From Psychrobacter sanguinis (lineage in GTDB: Bacteria; Pseudomonadota; Gammaproteobacteria; Pseudomonadales; Moraxellaceae): a DNA stretch of 64,000 nt. The stretch is from positions 2,418,001 to 2,482,000 of the forward strand of contig NZ_CP085990.1 in the NCBI RefSeq assembly GCF_020736705.1. The letters run 5' to 3'. Shown here piece by piece: positions 42,806 to 52,760 of this stretch (its first letter is position 1; each line of letters starts with the position of its first letter). The notes beneath the pieces were generated by a model. That model saw nothing but the letters and a program-made list of their open reading frames with translations, was not told the DNA's origin and made no database searches. Position numbers and translations under genes: made by a program.

Positions 42806-43789
42806 ATGCCGGGTTCTACACCGTCTCAAGAGAACACTACGTATCCTTTATCTGCCGGGCAGGTGCTATTACCGAAAATCACCCTAAAGCAGCTATCGGT
42901 CTTTATTAGTATTTATCAGACAGGAAGCACCAGTGCTGCCAGTGAGCAGTTGCATCTGTCACAGTCTGCGGTAAGCAGTGCTTTGACTGAGCTTGAGGAG
43001 CGGCTGAAAATGCCGTTGTTTGAGCGCATTGGGCGCCGTCTGCATAAAAATGACAACGCCGAGGCGATTTATATTCAGGCGCAAGCGATATTAGGGCAGT
43101 GCCTCACCTTAGAGCAATATCATAAATATCAAGCAGGACGTATTCACATTGGCGCCAGCACCACCATTGGTAACTACGTCTTGCCGTCTTTAATTCAGCA
43201 GATTTATGGCGATAGGCCCGATGCCAAAGTAGAGTTTTTTATTGGTAATACCCGTGATGTGGTAAGTGAGGTTGAGCAATTAAAAGTAGATATTGGTCTG
43301 GTTGAAGGTATGCCAAGACCGACTGACAGCAAATTAATTGAGCAAAGGGCATGGCGCACAGACCAACTGGTGGTATTTGCCAAAAAAGACAGTAAATGGC
43401 TGGCAGGTATTAGCCTGATAACAGAGAAGGGCAAAAAGAACAGTAAACAGCTGACCACGCAACAATTGGCTAAGATCCCCTTATTGGTTCGTGAACCAGG
43501 ATCGGGGACTCGGCAAGTGATTGATGAGCAGTTACTTCGTCATATGCCAGAAGCTGAAGTAGTGCTTGCTATTCAGCAGTCAGAAGCGATTAGAAATATG
43601 GTAAAAGCCGATATTGGCTTTGGCTGTCTATCGCAACATGTGATTGAGGCGGATTTGGAGCAAGGCAGTCTGATTGCGGTTGATATTAAGGGTATTGATT
43701 TACAAAGAGTGTGGTGGATGATTTGGAACAAGCAGCGTCATAAGAGCGATATCTGGCAAGAGTTTGTGGCGGGCTTGGGATATGAATAA
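42806..43789 (+). CDS. yeiE: LysR-family regulator (YeiE-like)
   Basis: A 327-residue LysR regulator. The winged helix is at residues 25-85 (LKQLSVFISIYQTGSTSAASEQLHLSQSAVSSALTELE in part) and the effector domain follows (GRIHIGASTTIGNYVLPSLI). YeiE responds to sulfite in other enterics; here it is divergent from yeiH, so control of that exporter is likely. The N-terminus is longer than usual by about 20 residues; a later start is possible, but ATG 42806 has AAAGG upstream. Confidence 0.82.
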   Translation: MPGSTPSQENTTYPLSAGQVLLPKITLKQLSVFISIYQTGSTSAASEQLHLSQSAVSSALTELEERLKMPLFERIGRRLHKNDNAEAIYIQAQAILGQCLTLEQYHKYQAGRIHIGASTTIGNYVLPSLIQQIYGDRPDAKVEFFIGNTRDVVSEVEQLKVDIGLVEGMPRPTDSKLIEQRAWRTDQLVVFAKKDSKWLAGISLITEKGKKNSKQLTTQQLAKIPLLVREPGSGTRQVIDEQLLRHMPEAEVVLAIQQSEAIRNMVKADIGFGCLSQHVIEADLEQGSLIAVDIKGIDLQRVWWMIWNKQRHKSDIWQEFVAGLGYE

Positions 43790-43804
43790 TTAAATTGGAA
43801 TGCA

Positions 43805-43835
43805 AAAAGGCCACCTGTCTAAGACAGGTGGCCTT
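43805..43835. terminator. Bidirectional terminator between yeiE and frmA
   Basis: AAAGGCCACCTGTCT/AGACAGGTGGCCTTT, a nearly loopless strong stem serving convergent genes. Confidence 0.88.
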
Positions 43836-43886
43836 TGCTACTACTGTTAGCGTAAAAAATATTATGTTTTACACTAAAGACAGGGT

Positions 43887-45089
<1,203 letters not shown>

Positions 45090-45124
45090 TTAATAAGGGT
45101 TGTAAATGGTTTTTTGTATTATAG

Positions 45125-45147
45125 ATTATCTCATATTAGATGATAAT
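45125..45147. promoter_or_regulatory. LysR-type operator between frmA and its regulator
   Basis: ATTATC-N11-GATAAT, a perfect six-base inverted repeat with the T-N11-A geometry preferred by LysR proteins. It sits midway between the two divergent start codons. Confidence 0.6.
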
Positions 45148-45188
45148 ATGATGGTTTGACAAATATCTTTTACATAATGGTAATAATC

Positions 45189-46103
45189 ATGAAACTCGAT
45201 GGAATTAGTGAATTTGTGTCAGTGGCTGAGTATGAAAGCTTTACTCGGGCGGCAAAAGAGCTTGGTATATCGATAGCACAAGTCAGCCGGCAAGTGAGTG
45301 CACTTGAGCGGCGACTGAACATCAAATTATTTTATAGAACCACCCGTAAAATTTCGCTGACCGAAGAGGGGAAGGTGTTTTATGAGCATTGCCGGGTGAT
45401 ATTGGATAGATTGGCGTCAGCACAGCAAGCGCTCAGCGATTTGCAGTCCAAACCTCAGGGCAAAATTAAGTTAACTGCTCCTGTAACTTATGGTGAGCAA
45501 CAACTATTGCCTTTAATCAATGATTTTATGTTGCAGTATCCCGACATTGAGGTTCATGCTTTTTTGAGTAATCAAAAGGTAGATCTGGTAGAGGGTGGTT
45601 ATGACCTAGCCATTAGAATAGGCCGGCTCAGTGACTCAACTATGATGGCCAAAAAACTCAGTTATCGTACTAACTATGTCTGTGCTGCGCCAAGCTATAT
45701 TAATAAATTTGGTGCACCGCAGACCTTAAATGATTTAGCTCAGCACAATTGCTTGTTAGGCAGTCTCGACTTTTGGCATTTTAAAGAGGGTAGCAAAGAA
45801 CGTAATATTCGAGTGAGGGGTACAGTGCAATACAATAGCGGCTATGGCTTAGTCGATGCTGCGCTAAAGGGCATCGGTATTGTGCAACTGCCAGATTATT
45901 ATGTACAAAAGTATTTGGATACTGGCGAGCTGGTCAGTCTACTTGATGATTACCGAGAACCCGAAGAGGGAATATGGGCGGTTTATCCTCAGAACAAACA
46001 CCTATCGCCTAAAATAAAAGTGTTGCTGCAATATCTACAACAACACTTGTCTTTATTGCCGTCTACATTATCCGCTACAAAATCCCCTACAAATGCTCAA
46101 TAG
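45189..46103 (+). CDS. LysR-family transcriptional regulator
   Basis: A 304-residue LysR regulator of the CrgA-like group. Helix-turn-helix residues 3-60 include FVSVAEYESFTRAAKELGISIAQVSRQVSALERRL (in part). The effector domain includes GKIKLTAPVTYGEQQLLPLI and DLAIRIGRLSDSTMMAKKL. The start at 45189 is preferred over an upstream TTG at 45156. Position and operator suggest it controls frmA, perhaps in response to formaldehyde or a related aldehyde. Its stop is 16 bases from the convergent mscS stop. Confidence 0.85.
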   Translation: MKLDGISEFVSVAEYESFTRAAKELGISIAQVSRQVSALERRLNIKLFYRTTRKISLTEEGKVFYEHCRVILDRLASAQQALSDLQSKPQGKIKLTAPVTYGEQQLLPLINDFMLQYPDIEVHAFLSNQKVDLVEGGYDLAIRIGRLSDSTMMAKKLSYRTNYVCAAPSYINKFGAPQTLNDLAQHNCLLGSLDFWHFKEGSKERNIRVRGTVQYNSGYGLVDAALKGIGIVQLPDYYVQKYLDTGELVSLLDDYREPEEGIWAVYPQNKHLSPKIKVLLQYLQQHLSLLPSTLSATKSPTNAQ

Positions 46104-46119
46104 CCTGATTGAATAAGAT

Positions 46120-46986
46120 TTAATCAGGCTTACTATTTGCGGCAGAGTCTTTATTGACCAAGCTGTCTAGACCACTGACATGAATCTTACGCTGCGGGAA
46201 TGGAATGTCGATATTATTGTCATCTAAGGCAACTTTAAAGTCTTCTAATAACTCACATTGTAGTGTCCACCAGTCATCATTTGAGGTCCATACATTCAGG
46301 GTCAAATCCACAGAGTTATCCCCTAAATTGGTTACTCTTACCACAGGCTCTGGATCAGTAAAGGCCAGAGGGTTAGCTTTTGCCACTGCTAATAACACCT
46401 CTTTGGCTGCTTTAATATTGGCATCATAACCAATGCCTACTGTAATATCGACACGGCGATTGGGCAGGGAGGAGTAGTTGATAATGGCTGAAGTGCTAAT
46501 GTCGCTATTGGGAATGACCACATCGTGATTATTGGTGGTGGTAATGTGAGTGTTAATCAGAGTAATGTCCGTTACTTTACCCGTATAGCTACTTATTTGG
46601 ACAACATCTCCACGTACGAAAGGACGGAAAATAACGATTAGAATACCGGCGGCAAAGTTTGACAGTTGGTCTTTTAATGCCAACCCAACTGCTAAGGCAG
46701 CACCACCTAAGATAGCGATGACAGAGGTGGTCTGAACCCCCACCTTGCTCAAAGCGGCCAGTACCACAATAATGAGTAACACGCCATGCAATAATCGACT
46801 CAAAAAGCTTGAGACCGTATCGTCTAAACGACTACGTATCATAAGGCCTTGTGCTAACTTTACGATTTTATTGGCTAGCCAGCGTCCAATCACCAATATC
46901 AGTATGGCCAAAATAACACGGGTTACCAAATGTAGTGAACTTTCGGTGAGAGTGGCAATGTCCACCGTAAATCCTAAAAATTCCAT
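46120..46986 (-). CDS. mscS: Small-conductance mechanosensitive channel MscS
   Basis: A 288-residue channel with three membrane helices (residues 10-95) and the Gly/Ala-rich pore helix GGAALAVGLALKDQLSNFAAG. The beta domain follows (RGDVVQISSYTGKVTDITLINTHI in part) and then the mixed C-terminal vestibule. Such channels release solutes during hypo-osmotic shock. Length and order match E. coli MscS (286 residues). It has its own upstream terminator from the pepD side. Confidence 0.93.
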   Translation of the reverse strand: MEFLGFTVDIATLTESSLHLVTRVILAILILVIGRWLANKIVKLAQGLMIRSRLDDTVSSFLSRLLHGVLLIIVVLAALSKVGVQTTSVIAILGGAALAVGLALKDQLSNFAAGILIVIFRPFVRGDVVQISSYTGKVTDITLINTHITTTNNHDVVIPNSDISTSAIINYSSLPNRRVDITVGIGYDANIKAAKEVLLAVAKANPLAFTDPEPVVRVTNLGDNSVDLTLNVWTSNDDWWTLQCELLEDFKVALDDNNIDIPFPQRKIHVSGLDSLVNKDSAANSKPD

Positions 46987-47024
46987 AGTTTACTCTCTGT
47001 TCGTTTCTCTCAAATAATTCAATT

Positions 47025-47061
47025 AAAAAACAGGGGCTAAAAATTTTTAGCCCCTGTTTTT
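47025..47061. terminator. Strong terminator between pepD and mscS
   Basis: AAAAACAGGGGCTAAAAA/TTTTTAGCCCCTGTTTTT, a fully paired stem with A- and T-runs on each side. It follows pepD (minus strand) at 37 bases. Confidence 0.92.
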
Positions 47062-47097
47062 AGCAATAAATCCTTAAGCCAAAGATACTATACTAGG

Positions 47098-48585
47098 CTA
47101 AGCTGTCTTTAAAGCACCCAATACCTGAGTTAGCCATGTCCAAAACTTAGCAACGCTCTCAATATTGACACGCTCATCTGGAGAATGCGGCATTTCAATA
47201 GTGGGACCAAATGACACCATCTGCCAGTGTGGATAGTGATGTCCTAATAAGCCACATTCTAGGCCGGCATGAATAACGGTCACTTTAGGCTCTGAACCTA
47301 ATACTTGATGACCCTGTTTAATCACACAGTCTGTCAACGCTGACTGCGGGGCAGGCTTCCAACCTGGGTATTCACCGTCTAATTCAACTGTCGCACCAAA
47401 CGACTCAAACAAACGCTTCATTCTATCGGCCAAATCATTACGGGCATCATCATCTAACGAACGTAATAAGCTTTGTAGTTCTAAGCGTTCAGATTGGGTG
47501 TCGATTTTGGCCAAGTTGACGGAAGTTTCCACCACGCCGGCGGTGTCCATACTCATGCGATCCACCCCATTTGGGCATAAGCGAATGGCAGTTAGTAGGG
47601 TCTGCTGTGAGGCTTTGGTCCAAGTTTGGGCAGGCATGTCCGATGTCACCAAGGTCACACTCATCTCACGGTCTTCTACCGGTAATCCACGGCGAATAAT
47701 CTCAACTTGTGCGGTTAATAACTGCTGAAGTTCAGCCTCAGTAGTATCACTGACGAACAGTGCATTGGCTTCACGTGGAATGGCGTTACGTAAGTTGCCG
47801 GCTTGAATAGAAGCCACTTCGATGTGCTGTGACATGCTGTCTAATAAACGTGAAATAATCAGTGCTGCATTACCGCGCTGCTTAATAATATCAATACCTG
47901 AATGGCCACCTTTTAGACCTTTTACGGTTAAATGATAGGCGTGGCTTGCTGTGGGTGATTGCCATTCAATCGGTAGTGAAAACGTCGCATCAATACCACC
48001 AGCACAGCCAATACAAATGTCACCGAGCTCTTCAGTATCTAAGTTTAATAACAGCTGACCTTGAATCCAACCGGGCTGAAGACCTTTTGCACCGTCCATG
48101 CCCGTTTCTTCAGTTGCTGTAAATAACGCTTCTAATGGGCCATGCGCGATATCATCAGAGGCAAGTACTGCCAATGCTGAAGCAGCGCCAATCCCATTGT
48201 CTGCCCCTAAGGTGGTGCCTTTGGCGGTTACCCATTCGTTGTTTTTTTCAGGATCAATATAGGCGTCAATAGGATCGGTACTAAAGTTATGACTGCTGTC
48301 TTCGTTTTTCTGCGCCACCATATCTAAGTGGTTTTGTAGGATAACGCCAGGTGCATTTTCCATTCCGGCTGTAGCAGGTTTACGCACCAAAACATTACCC
48401 ACCGCATCACGCTCTGCCCAAAGCCCCAATCTTTGGGCTTCATCAAGCACAAACTGCTGCACAGCTTCCTCTTCAAATGAGGGGCGAGGAATCTGAGTAA
48501 GGGCGTAGAAATAGTGCCATACTAAGTTTGGAGCTAGACTACTGATATTGTTTGCTAAACTATTCTCTGAATAATTGTCTGACAT
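47098..48585 (-). CDS. pepD: Aminoacyl-histidine dipeptidase (PepD)
   Basis: A zinc-dependent M20 dipeptidase that hydrolyses Xaa-His dipeptides in the cytoplasm. Metal and catalytic motifs are LQNHLDMVAQ, TLGADNGIGAASALAV and LFTATEETGMDGAKGL, with the Asp, Asp, Glu, Glu set complete, plus the terminal VIHAGLECG and GPTIEMPHSPDERVN. The ATG at 48585 (MSDNYSE) is used; a TTG at 48609 would add eight residues. 495 residues is the family's normal length. Confidence 0.92.
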   Translation of the reverse strand: MSDNYSENSLANNISSLAPNLVWHYFYALTQIPRPSFEEEAVQQFVLDEAQRLGLWAERDAVGNVLVRKPATAGMENAPGVILQNHLDMVAQKNEDSSHNFSTDPIDAYIDPEKNNEWVTAKGTTLGADNGIGAASALAVLASDDIAHGPLEALFTATEETGMDGAKGLQPGWIQGQLLLNLDTEELGDICIGCAGGIDATFSLPIEWQSPTASHAYHLTVKGLKGGHSGIDIIKQRGNAALIISRLLDSMSQHIEVASIQAGNLRNAIPREANALFVSDTTEAELQQLLTAQVEIIRRGLPVEDREMSVTLVTSDMPAQTWTKASQQTLLTAIRLCPNGVDRMSMDTAGVVETSVNLAKIDTQSERLELQSLLRSLDDDARNDLADRMKRLFESFGATVELDGEYPGWKPAPQSALTDCVIKQGHQVLGSEPKVTVIHAGLECGLLGHHYPHWQMVSFGPTIEMPHSPDERVNIESVAKFWTWLTQVLGALKTA

Positions 48586-48744
48586 GAGTTTGACCCGAAT
48601 GTGATCCAAAAGTTAGAGCGCTATTTTATGTGACCCAGGGTCATCAATGCAATTTTTGATACATATAAAAACACGCTGAAAGGTTTTAACTGTCTTTATA
48701 GTCAATCGTCTATAGCAAAGGTGTAGTGTCAGTCATCCTCCCAT

Positions 48745-48776
48745 TAAAAAAGCCAGAAGTAAGACTTCTGGCTTTA
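48745..48776 (-). terminator. Terminator downstream of the 75-residue gene
   Basis: AAAAAAGCCAGAAG/CTTCTGGCTTT with a five-base loop; the A-run gives a U-tail on the minus strand. It lies 24 bases past the small gene's stop. Confidence 0.85.
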
Positions 48777-48799
48777 ATTATTAAGTAGATTCTAAGCGT

Positions 48800-49027
48800 T
48801 TAGCGAAAGCTGAGCAGCATCTCAATGTCTCTTACCGTGATGTGCCTAAATAAAGCTTGTTCTTCGACAGGCATGCGATTCATATGTTCCTTAATCATAG
48901 GATACAAGGCATTCGCAATTTCTGTGGTCGAGGAGTAATACAAGTTGGGGTCAGTTTTGGTGAGTTGCTGTAGATACTTTTGTACTAAGCGTCTTTTTTT
49001 ATCTTGTACTAATTCTGGGTTTTGCAT
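48800..49027 (-). CDS. Hypothetical protein, 75 residues
   Basis: Not recognised. A small, basic, helical soluble protein (KKRRLVQKYLQQLTKTDPN ... LFRHITVRDIEMLLSFR) without signal peptide, Cys or membrane segment. The presence of its own downstream terminator and a purine-rich sequence upstream of the ATG support it as a real gene. It is 119 bases from the PAP2 gene and may be the last transcript of that group. Confidence 0.6.
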   Translation of the reverse strand: MQNPELVQDKKRRLVQKYLQQLTKTDPNLYYSSTTEIANALYPMIKEHMNRMPVEEQALFRHITVRDIEMLLSFR

Positions 49028-49145
49028 GTCAATGTCCTAATCATATCTTGATTGTCTAACTTTCAGTCTTTAACTTAGCCTTTGTGGCTTTAGTATGGAG
49101 GACTCTTAAGTTTAATCAAGTGGAAATTGTAAGATTCTAAGGAGC

Positions 49146-49940
49146 TTATCGGCGCTGCAGACTAGCAGAAAGAGTAGATCTAAAAAACAGAAGCGCTATG
49201 CCATAAACGATGGCCCAAGATAGCCACATAGACACTAACGTATGACTAAAGAAATGATCGCCAATCATCATTTTATACAGCCCCATTGTCCAAGCCAGCA
49301 CAGACACCACTAACATGATTTTGGTTTTGTTATGCACAAAGCGGGGGAGATAAGCAAACGCATATAAAGCAAATCCAGCACTGGCATGAGCGGCAGGAAA
49401 GCATTTGGCTGGTGTCTTAGTTAAGATATCTTGCCAAAGTGACAGATAGGGGGTATCTCCACCAAATATGGTCAGATGATTAGGACAACTCACGTAGGTA
49501 ACTGACTTCAAAGTCGCAATGATAGCGGGCACCATAATTATAGTGAGTAATAAATAGCCCAACTCTTTACTACTAAACTTGGTAGTACTAAAAGGCAATA
49601 GCCATTTATTTTTCGGCGAATTTTGTGTAGAGACAGCGGTTGATGATTTCCATTTTTTGACTATTAAATTTATTAGCAGGTAAACGCCTAATAAAATAAT
49701 CAAAGTCTTTGGAAAATCGTAAAACATAAATCGAAATGGCTGTGCGTTTTTCTCAATGAGCCAATGACCATTGTGATAAAAAAGCTCACTAATAGACACA
49801 TCTATTTCACTGTGTTCAAACATAAATGTCGACACGACAGTCAAACCAATAAGAAGTAACCATCTTTTGATAGACAGGGAGGCATCAGAAGTACGATTGT
49901 GACTTTGATGAAAGGATTGCGTTACTAAATGAGACACCAT
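49146..49940 (-). CDS. PAP2-family lipid phosphatase linked to dgkA/eptA
   Basis: A 264-residue membrane protein with five or six helices. The phosphatase centre is a variant PAP2 motif: FPAAHAS in place of PSGH, and MIGDHFFSHTLVSMW as motif 3, with the second His in the usual Asp place. This variant is typical of the PAP2 proteins encoded beside MCR/EptA-type transferases. Likely substrates are lipid phosphates such as lipid A or undecaprenyl phosphate, an inference. It is nine bases downstream of dgkA and thus co-transcribed under the PmrA-type operator at 50496-50529. Confidence 0.85.
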   Translation of the reverse strand: MVSHLVTQSFHQSHNRTSDASLSIKRWLLLIGLTVVSTFMFEHSEIDVSISELFYHNGHWLIEKNAQPFRFMFYDFPKTLIILLGVYLLINLIVKKWKSSTAVSTQNSPKNKWLLPFSTTKFSSKELGYLLLTIIMVPAIIATLKSVTYVSCPNHLTIFGGDTPYLSLWQDILTKTPAKCFPAAHASAGFALYAFAYLPRFVHNKTKIMLVVSVLAWTMGLYKMMIGDHFFSHTLVSMWLSWAIVYGIALLFFRSTLSASLQRR

Positions 49941-49949
49941 AGTTCACTC

Positions 49950-50438
49950 CTAGCTAAGTCGCCCTAAATCTGCAGAAAAAACACTATATAAAGCCATCAT
50001 CCATAGTGTAAATAACAGTAATAAAGCTAGGAACTGAGCAGCTGACCCCACATCTTTGGCGATTTTTGCTAAGGGATGTTGTTCAGTAGAGGTATGGTCG
50101 ATACTGGCTTCAAGTCCGGTATTGATAAGCTCCACAATCAATGAAAGAAATGAGGCAAAGACCAGAACCATTTTAACCGTAAGCGCAAAAGGCACGAAAG
50201 TTAAAGCCAATAACAGCACAAGATTTAGCCAAAAGACCTGTCTAAAGGCCGCTTCGTGATTATAGGCGGCCTTAAAGCCATCAAGCGAGTAGCCCGCTGC
50301 CTTAATAATTCTGGCGACGGCAGTTTTACCTTTTACATTATAAGCAAAGCTATCGGGGTTCAAGGGGGTCTGTGATGAGGCTTGTTGAGTATGAGACGTA
50401 TTAGGCGGTAAATCTGGAGATAACTTAGTCATAATCAT
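49950..50438 (-). CDS. dgkA: Diacylglycerol kinase
   Basis: DgkA phosphorylates the diacylglycerol released when phosphatidylethanolamine donates its head group, for example to lipid A by EptA, so pairing with eptA is logical. The 162-residue protein has a hydrophilic N-terminus of about 45 residues, absent from the E. coli enzyme (122), and then the three-helix core: KAAGYSLDGFKAAYNHEAAFRQ, LIVELINTGLEASIDH (catalytic Glu) and KDVGSAAQFLALLLL. Start 50438, or ATG 50432 two codons in. It leads the dgkA-PAP2 operon. Confidence 0.93.
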   Translation of the reverse strand: MIMTKLSPDLPPNTSHTQQASSQTPLNPDSFAYNVKGKTAVARIIKAAGYSLDGFKAAYNHEAAFRQVFWLNLVLLLALTFVPFALTVKMVLVFASFLSLIVELINTGLEASIDHTSTEQHPLAKIAKDVGSAAQFLALLLLFTLWMMALYSVFSADLGRLS

Positions 50439-50495
50439 TTCTTAAATTGGACGAATGGACAGCTATTGAGTAGTGACTTTTCATTGCACCACTCT

Positions 50496-50529
50496 AGTAT
50501 AATAAGTCCTAGGTTAAGAAAACGTTAAG
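50496..50529 (-). promoter_or_regulatory. PmrA/QseB-type operator and -10 for dgkA-PAP2
   Basis: Minus strand CTTAAC (50529-50524), GTTTT, CTTAAC (50518-50513), eleven bases, TATACT (50501-50496). Identical half-sites and geometry to the eptA and lipoprotein sites. The direct repeat overlies the -35 region, as usual for regulators that recruit RNA polymerase. Confidence 0.75.
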
Positions 50530-50630
50530 AACACACAAACCACACTATCAGTAATCTGTAAGTGAGGCTTAGTTACCGACAATAGGCACGTCAATATTAA
50601 GTATTTCAACAATAACAATATCGGTATGAG

Positions 50631-51965
50631 TTATTTATAATAAATACTAAAAGTACTGCCACCTAGCTCATTCGTGGTATGAGTCAGTTTCCAGTCAAGA
50701 TGAGTCATAATCCTTTGCACAATGCTTAATCCCAATCCTGATCCCTCAGTTTTGATGTTTTGAGGGTCGATTCTCTCAAAACGCTCATACAATAGGGGCA
50801 TCATATTGTCAGGAATACCTAGCCCAGTATCAGCCACACTGATTTTTTGAGCATCGATAGTCACGATAACTTCTCCAGAATCTGTGTATTGAAAAGCATT
50901 TTTGACAAGATTCCCTAGTGCCATTTTAAGAAGCTCAGGTCTGACATTGGCAAAATAATCGTTGTCCGCCTCAATACGGCAGGTTACCGGCTTATAGTGT
51001 AATAGATAATCAAGACGGCTGACTTCTTTTTGAGCAATTTGATTAATGCAAGTGGAAGGCGCATCAAGCTGTTCAGGGGCGCGGGACAATAGAAGTAAAG
51101 CACTAATAATCTCTGAAGTCTCTCTAGCAGTGGTGTTAATACGCTGAGTAAACTCCTGAGCTTTGGGGTTATGTTCTAACTGTGCTTGCAGTACTTCAGA
51201 TGCTCCCATAATAATGGTAAGCGGGGTGCGTAGCTCATGACTGACATCACCAGTAAATAACTGCTCTCGCTTCAGATATTGTTCAAGCTTTTGATTTTTA
51301 TCATCAATAGCCCGTGCTAATACGCCGACCTCCGAGGGCAGGTGAGTCAACTGATCGAGGTTGTATTGATCTGATTCGACGGCATCTTTTAAGTCTAACA
51401 AGGGTTTAATAATGGCTTTAGAAGATAGCGATGAAAAGATGAATGCCATAAGAATGCTAAGTAATACCACCCCAATCAGCAAAGTATAGAAAACCTCTTC
51501 AAGTTTTTCGAACAAAGCCAATACGGGATAGGAATGGTCGGGGTAACCTGCTTTTGATAAATCTTGCGGTTTTTGGCCCAAATCAAGATAGGTTAAAATG
51601 TATTCTTCACCTCGAGAAGGGTGTTTAATAAAGTATAAATCTGCTCGCTTACCGTTATCAGCGTTAACAGTCATTTCATGTATGTCAGAAGTAGCTGTCT
51701 TTTTTAAAATTTCTGGAGCATCTTCATAGTGATATATTTTGACCCCGGGGTTTCGCTCTGCTAAAGGTATCAGTGCTCTACCATTACTTGTGGAAGTTAA
51801 GATAGTATTTATTTCAAGCTGTTGTAATAAATAGCTCTCTACTAATATCTCCTCAATCTTAGTCTCCGCTGCATAAAAGACAGCAATAAAAGTACCGCAC
51901 AAGATCATTGTGAAGATTAAATAAGAAAGGCGGAATTTATAAACGATTGAATCGGTATTTAACAT
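50631..51965 (-). CDS. Sensor histidine kinase of the eptA operon
   Basis: A 444-residue membrane kinase. Helix 1 (residues 12-30), a periplasmic domain of about 125 residues, helix 2 (about 155-178), HAMP, then H-box FTGDVSHELRTPLTIIMG, N-box NLVKNAFQYTDSGE, G1 VADTGLGIP and G2 GSGLGLSIVQRI. The order eptA-regulator-kinase resembles PmrCAB, the polymyxin/iron-responsive system. No ExxE iron motif like that of PmrB was recognised in the sensor, so the signal remains unknown. Confidence 0.9.
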   Translation of the reverse strand: MLNTDSIVYKFRLSYLIFTMILCGTFIAVFYAAETKIEEILVESYLLQQLEINTILTSTSNGRALIPLAERNPGVKIYHYEDAPEILKKTATSDIHEMTVNADNGKRADLYFIKHPSRGEEYILTYLDLGQKPQDLSKAGYPDHSYPVLALFEKLEEVFYTLLIGVVLLSILMAFIFSSLSSKAIIKPLLDLKDAVESDQYNLDQLTHLPSEVGVLARAIDDKNQKLEQYLKREQLFTGDVSHELRTPLTIIMGASEVLQAQLEHNPKAQEFTQRINTTARETSEIISALLLLSRAPEQLDAPSTCINQIAQKEVSRLDYLLHYKPVTCRIEADNDYFANVRPELLKMALGNLVKNAFQYTDSGEVIVTIDAQKISVADTGLGIPDNMMPLLYERFERIDPQNIKTEGSGLGLSIVQRIMTHLDWKLTHTTNELGGSTFSIYYK

Positions 51966-52008
51966 AGTAAATAGCTTTAGATATTAATAGTAAAAAATAA
52001 GCCAGTGG

Positions 52009-52701
52009 TTAACTGGCTTGTTTTTCAGGGATGACAATTTGATAACCAACAGCGGGAACAGTGACTATCATGGAGTGAGCAAAAGGCTTATCTACTTGAG
52101 AGCGTAAGCTATGTAAATGAGTACGTAGAGCGTCACTATTCGGTATATCCTCTCCCCACACCCGTTGTTCTAGCTCATTTTTATTCACCACATTTGGATA
52201 GGATTGCATCAGAGCCTGCAGAATCTTAAACCCAGTCGGTGTTAGTTTTAATAAGATATTATCACGATAAGCGGTATGCTTTTCAATATTAAGGGTCAAA
52301 GGGCCAAGCGTGATGTCTTTGTCGAAATACTCATCTTGATGGCGACGTAATAATGCCTTTACTCTCACTTCTAACTCTACTAATGAGAAAGGCTTCACTA
52401 AATAGTCATCTGCGCCGCTATCGAAACCAGCCACTTTGTCAGAGATAGTGTCTCTAGCGGTTAGCATAAGCACCGGGGTCTTAATATGTAGTTTCTCTCG
52501 CAGCGTTCTACAAAGCTCCGTGCCATTCATACCTGGAAGCATGACATCTAGCAAGATAACATCATACTGGTTTTCAGCGAGTAAAGATAAGCCGCTAGGC
52601 CCATTATGAGCATTGTCTAATTCATAGCCCTTAGGTTCAAAAAAAGCATAAATATTGGCAACGATGTCTGGGTTATCTTCAATAATAAGAATTTTATGCA
52701 T
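52009..52701 (-). CDS. OmpR-family response regulator of the eptA operon (PmrA/QseB-like)
   Basis: A 230-residue regulator. The receiver has LIIEDNPD, the phosphoacceptor in VILLDVMLPGMNG, VLMLTARD and DYLVKPF. The winged helix (residues 130-230) includes LTPTGFKILQALMQ and DALRTHLHSLRSQVD with a VPAVGYQIV tail. It probably binds the CTTAAC-N5-CTTAAC sites before eptA, dgkA and the COG4315 lipoprotein. The start at 52701 (MHKILIIED) is preferred over GTG 52716. It lies 60 bases downstream of eptA and 43 upstream of the kinase gene. Confidence 0.9.
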   Translation of the reverse strand: MHKILIIEDNPDIVANIYAFFEPKGYELDNAHNGPSGLSLLAENQYDVILLDVMLPGMNGTELCRTLREKLHIKTPVLMLTARDTISDKVAGFDSGADDYLVKPFSLVELEVRVKALLRRHQDEYFDKDITLGPLTLNIEKHTAYRDNILLKLTPTGFKILQALMQSYPNVVNKNELEQRVWGEDIPNSDALRTHLHSLRSQVDKPFAHSMIVTVPAVGYQIVIPEKQAS

Positions 52702-52760
52702 TAGTTTATTATTCACTTATGTGTTTATTTAATACAGCCCTCTAAATTACTCACAAAGCA

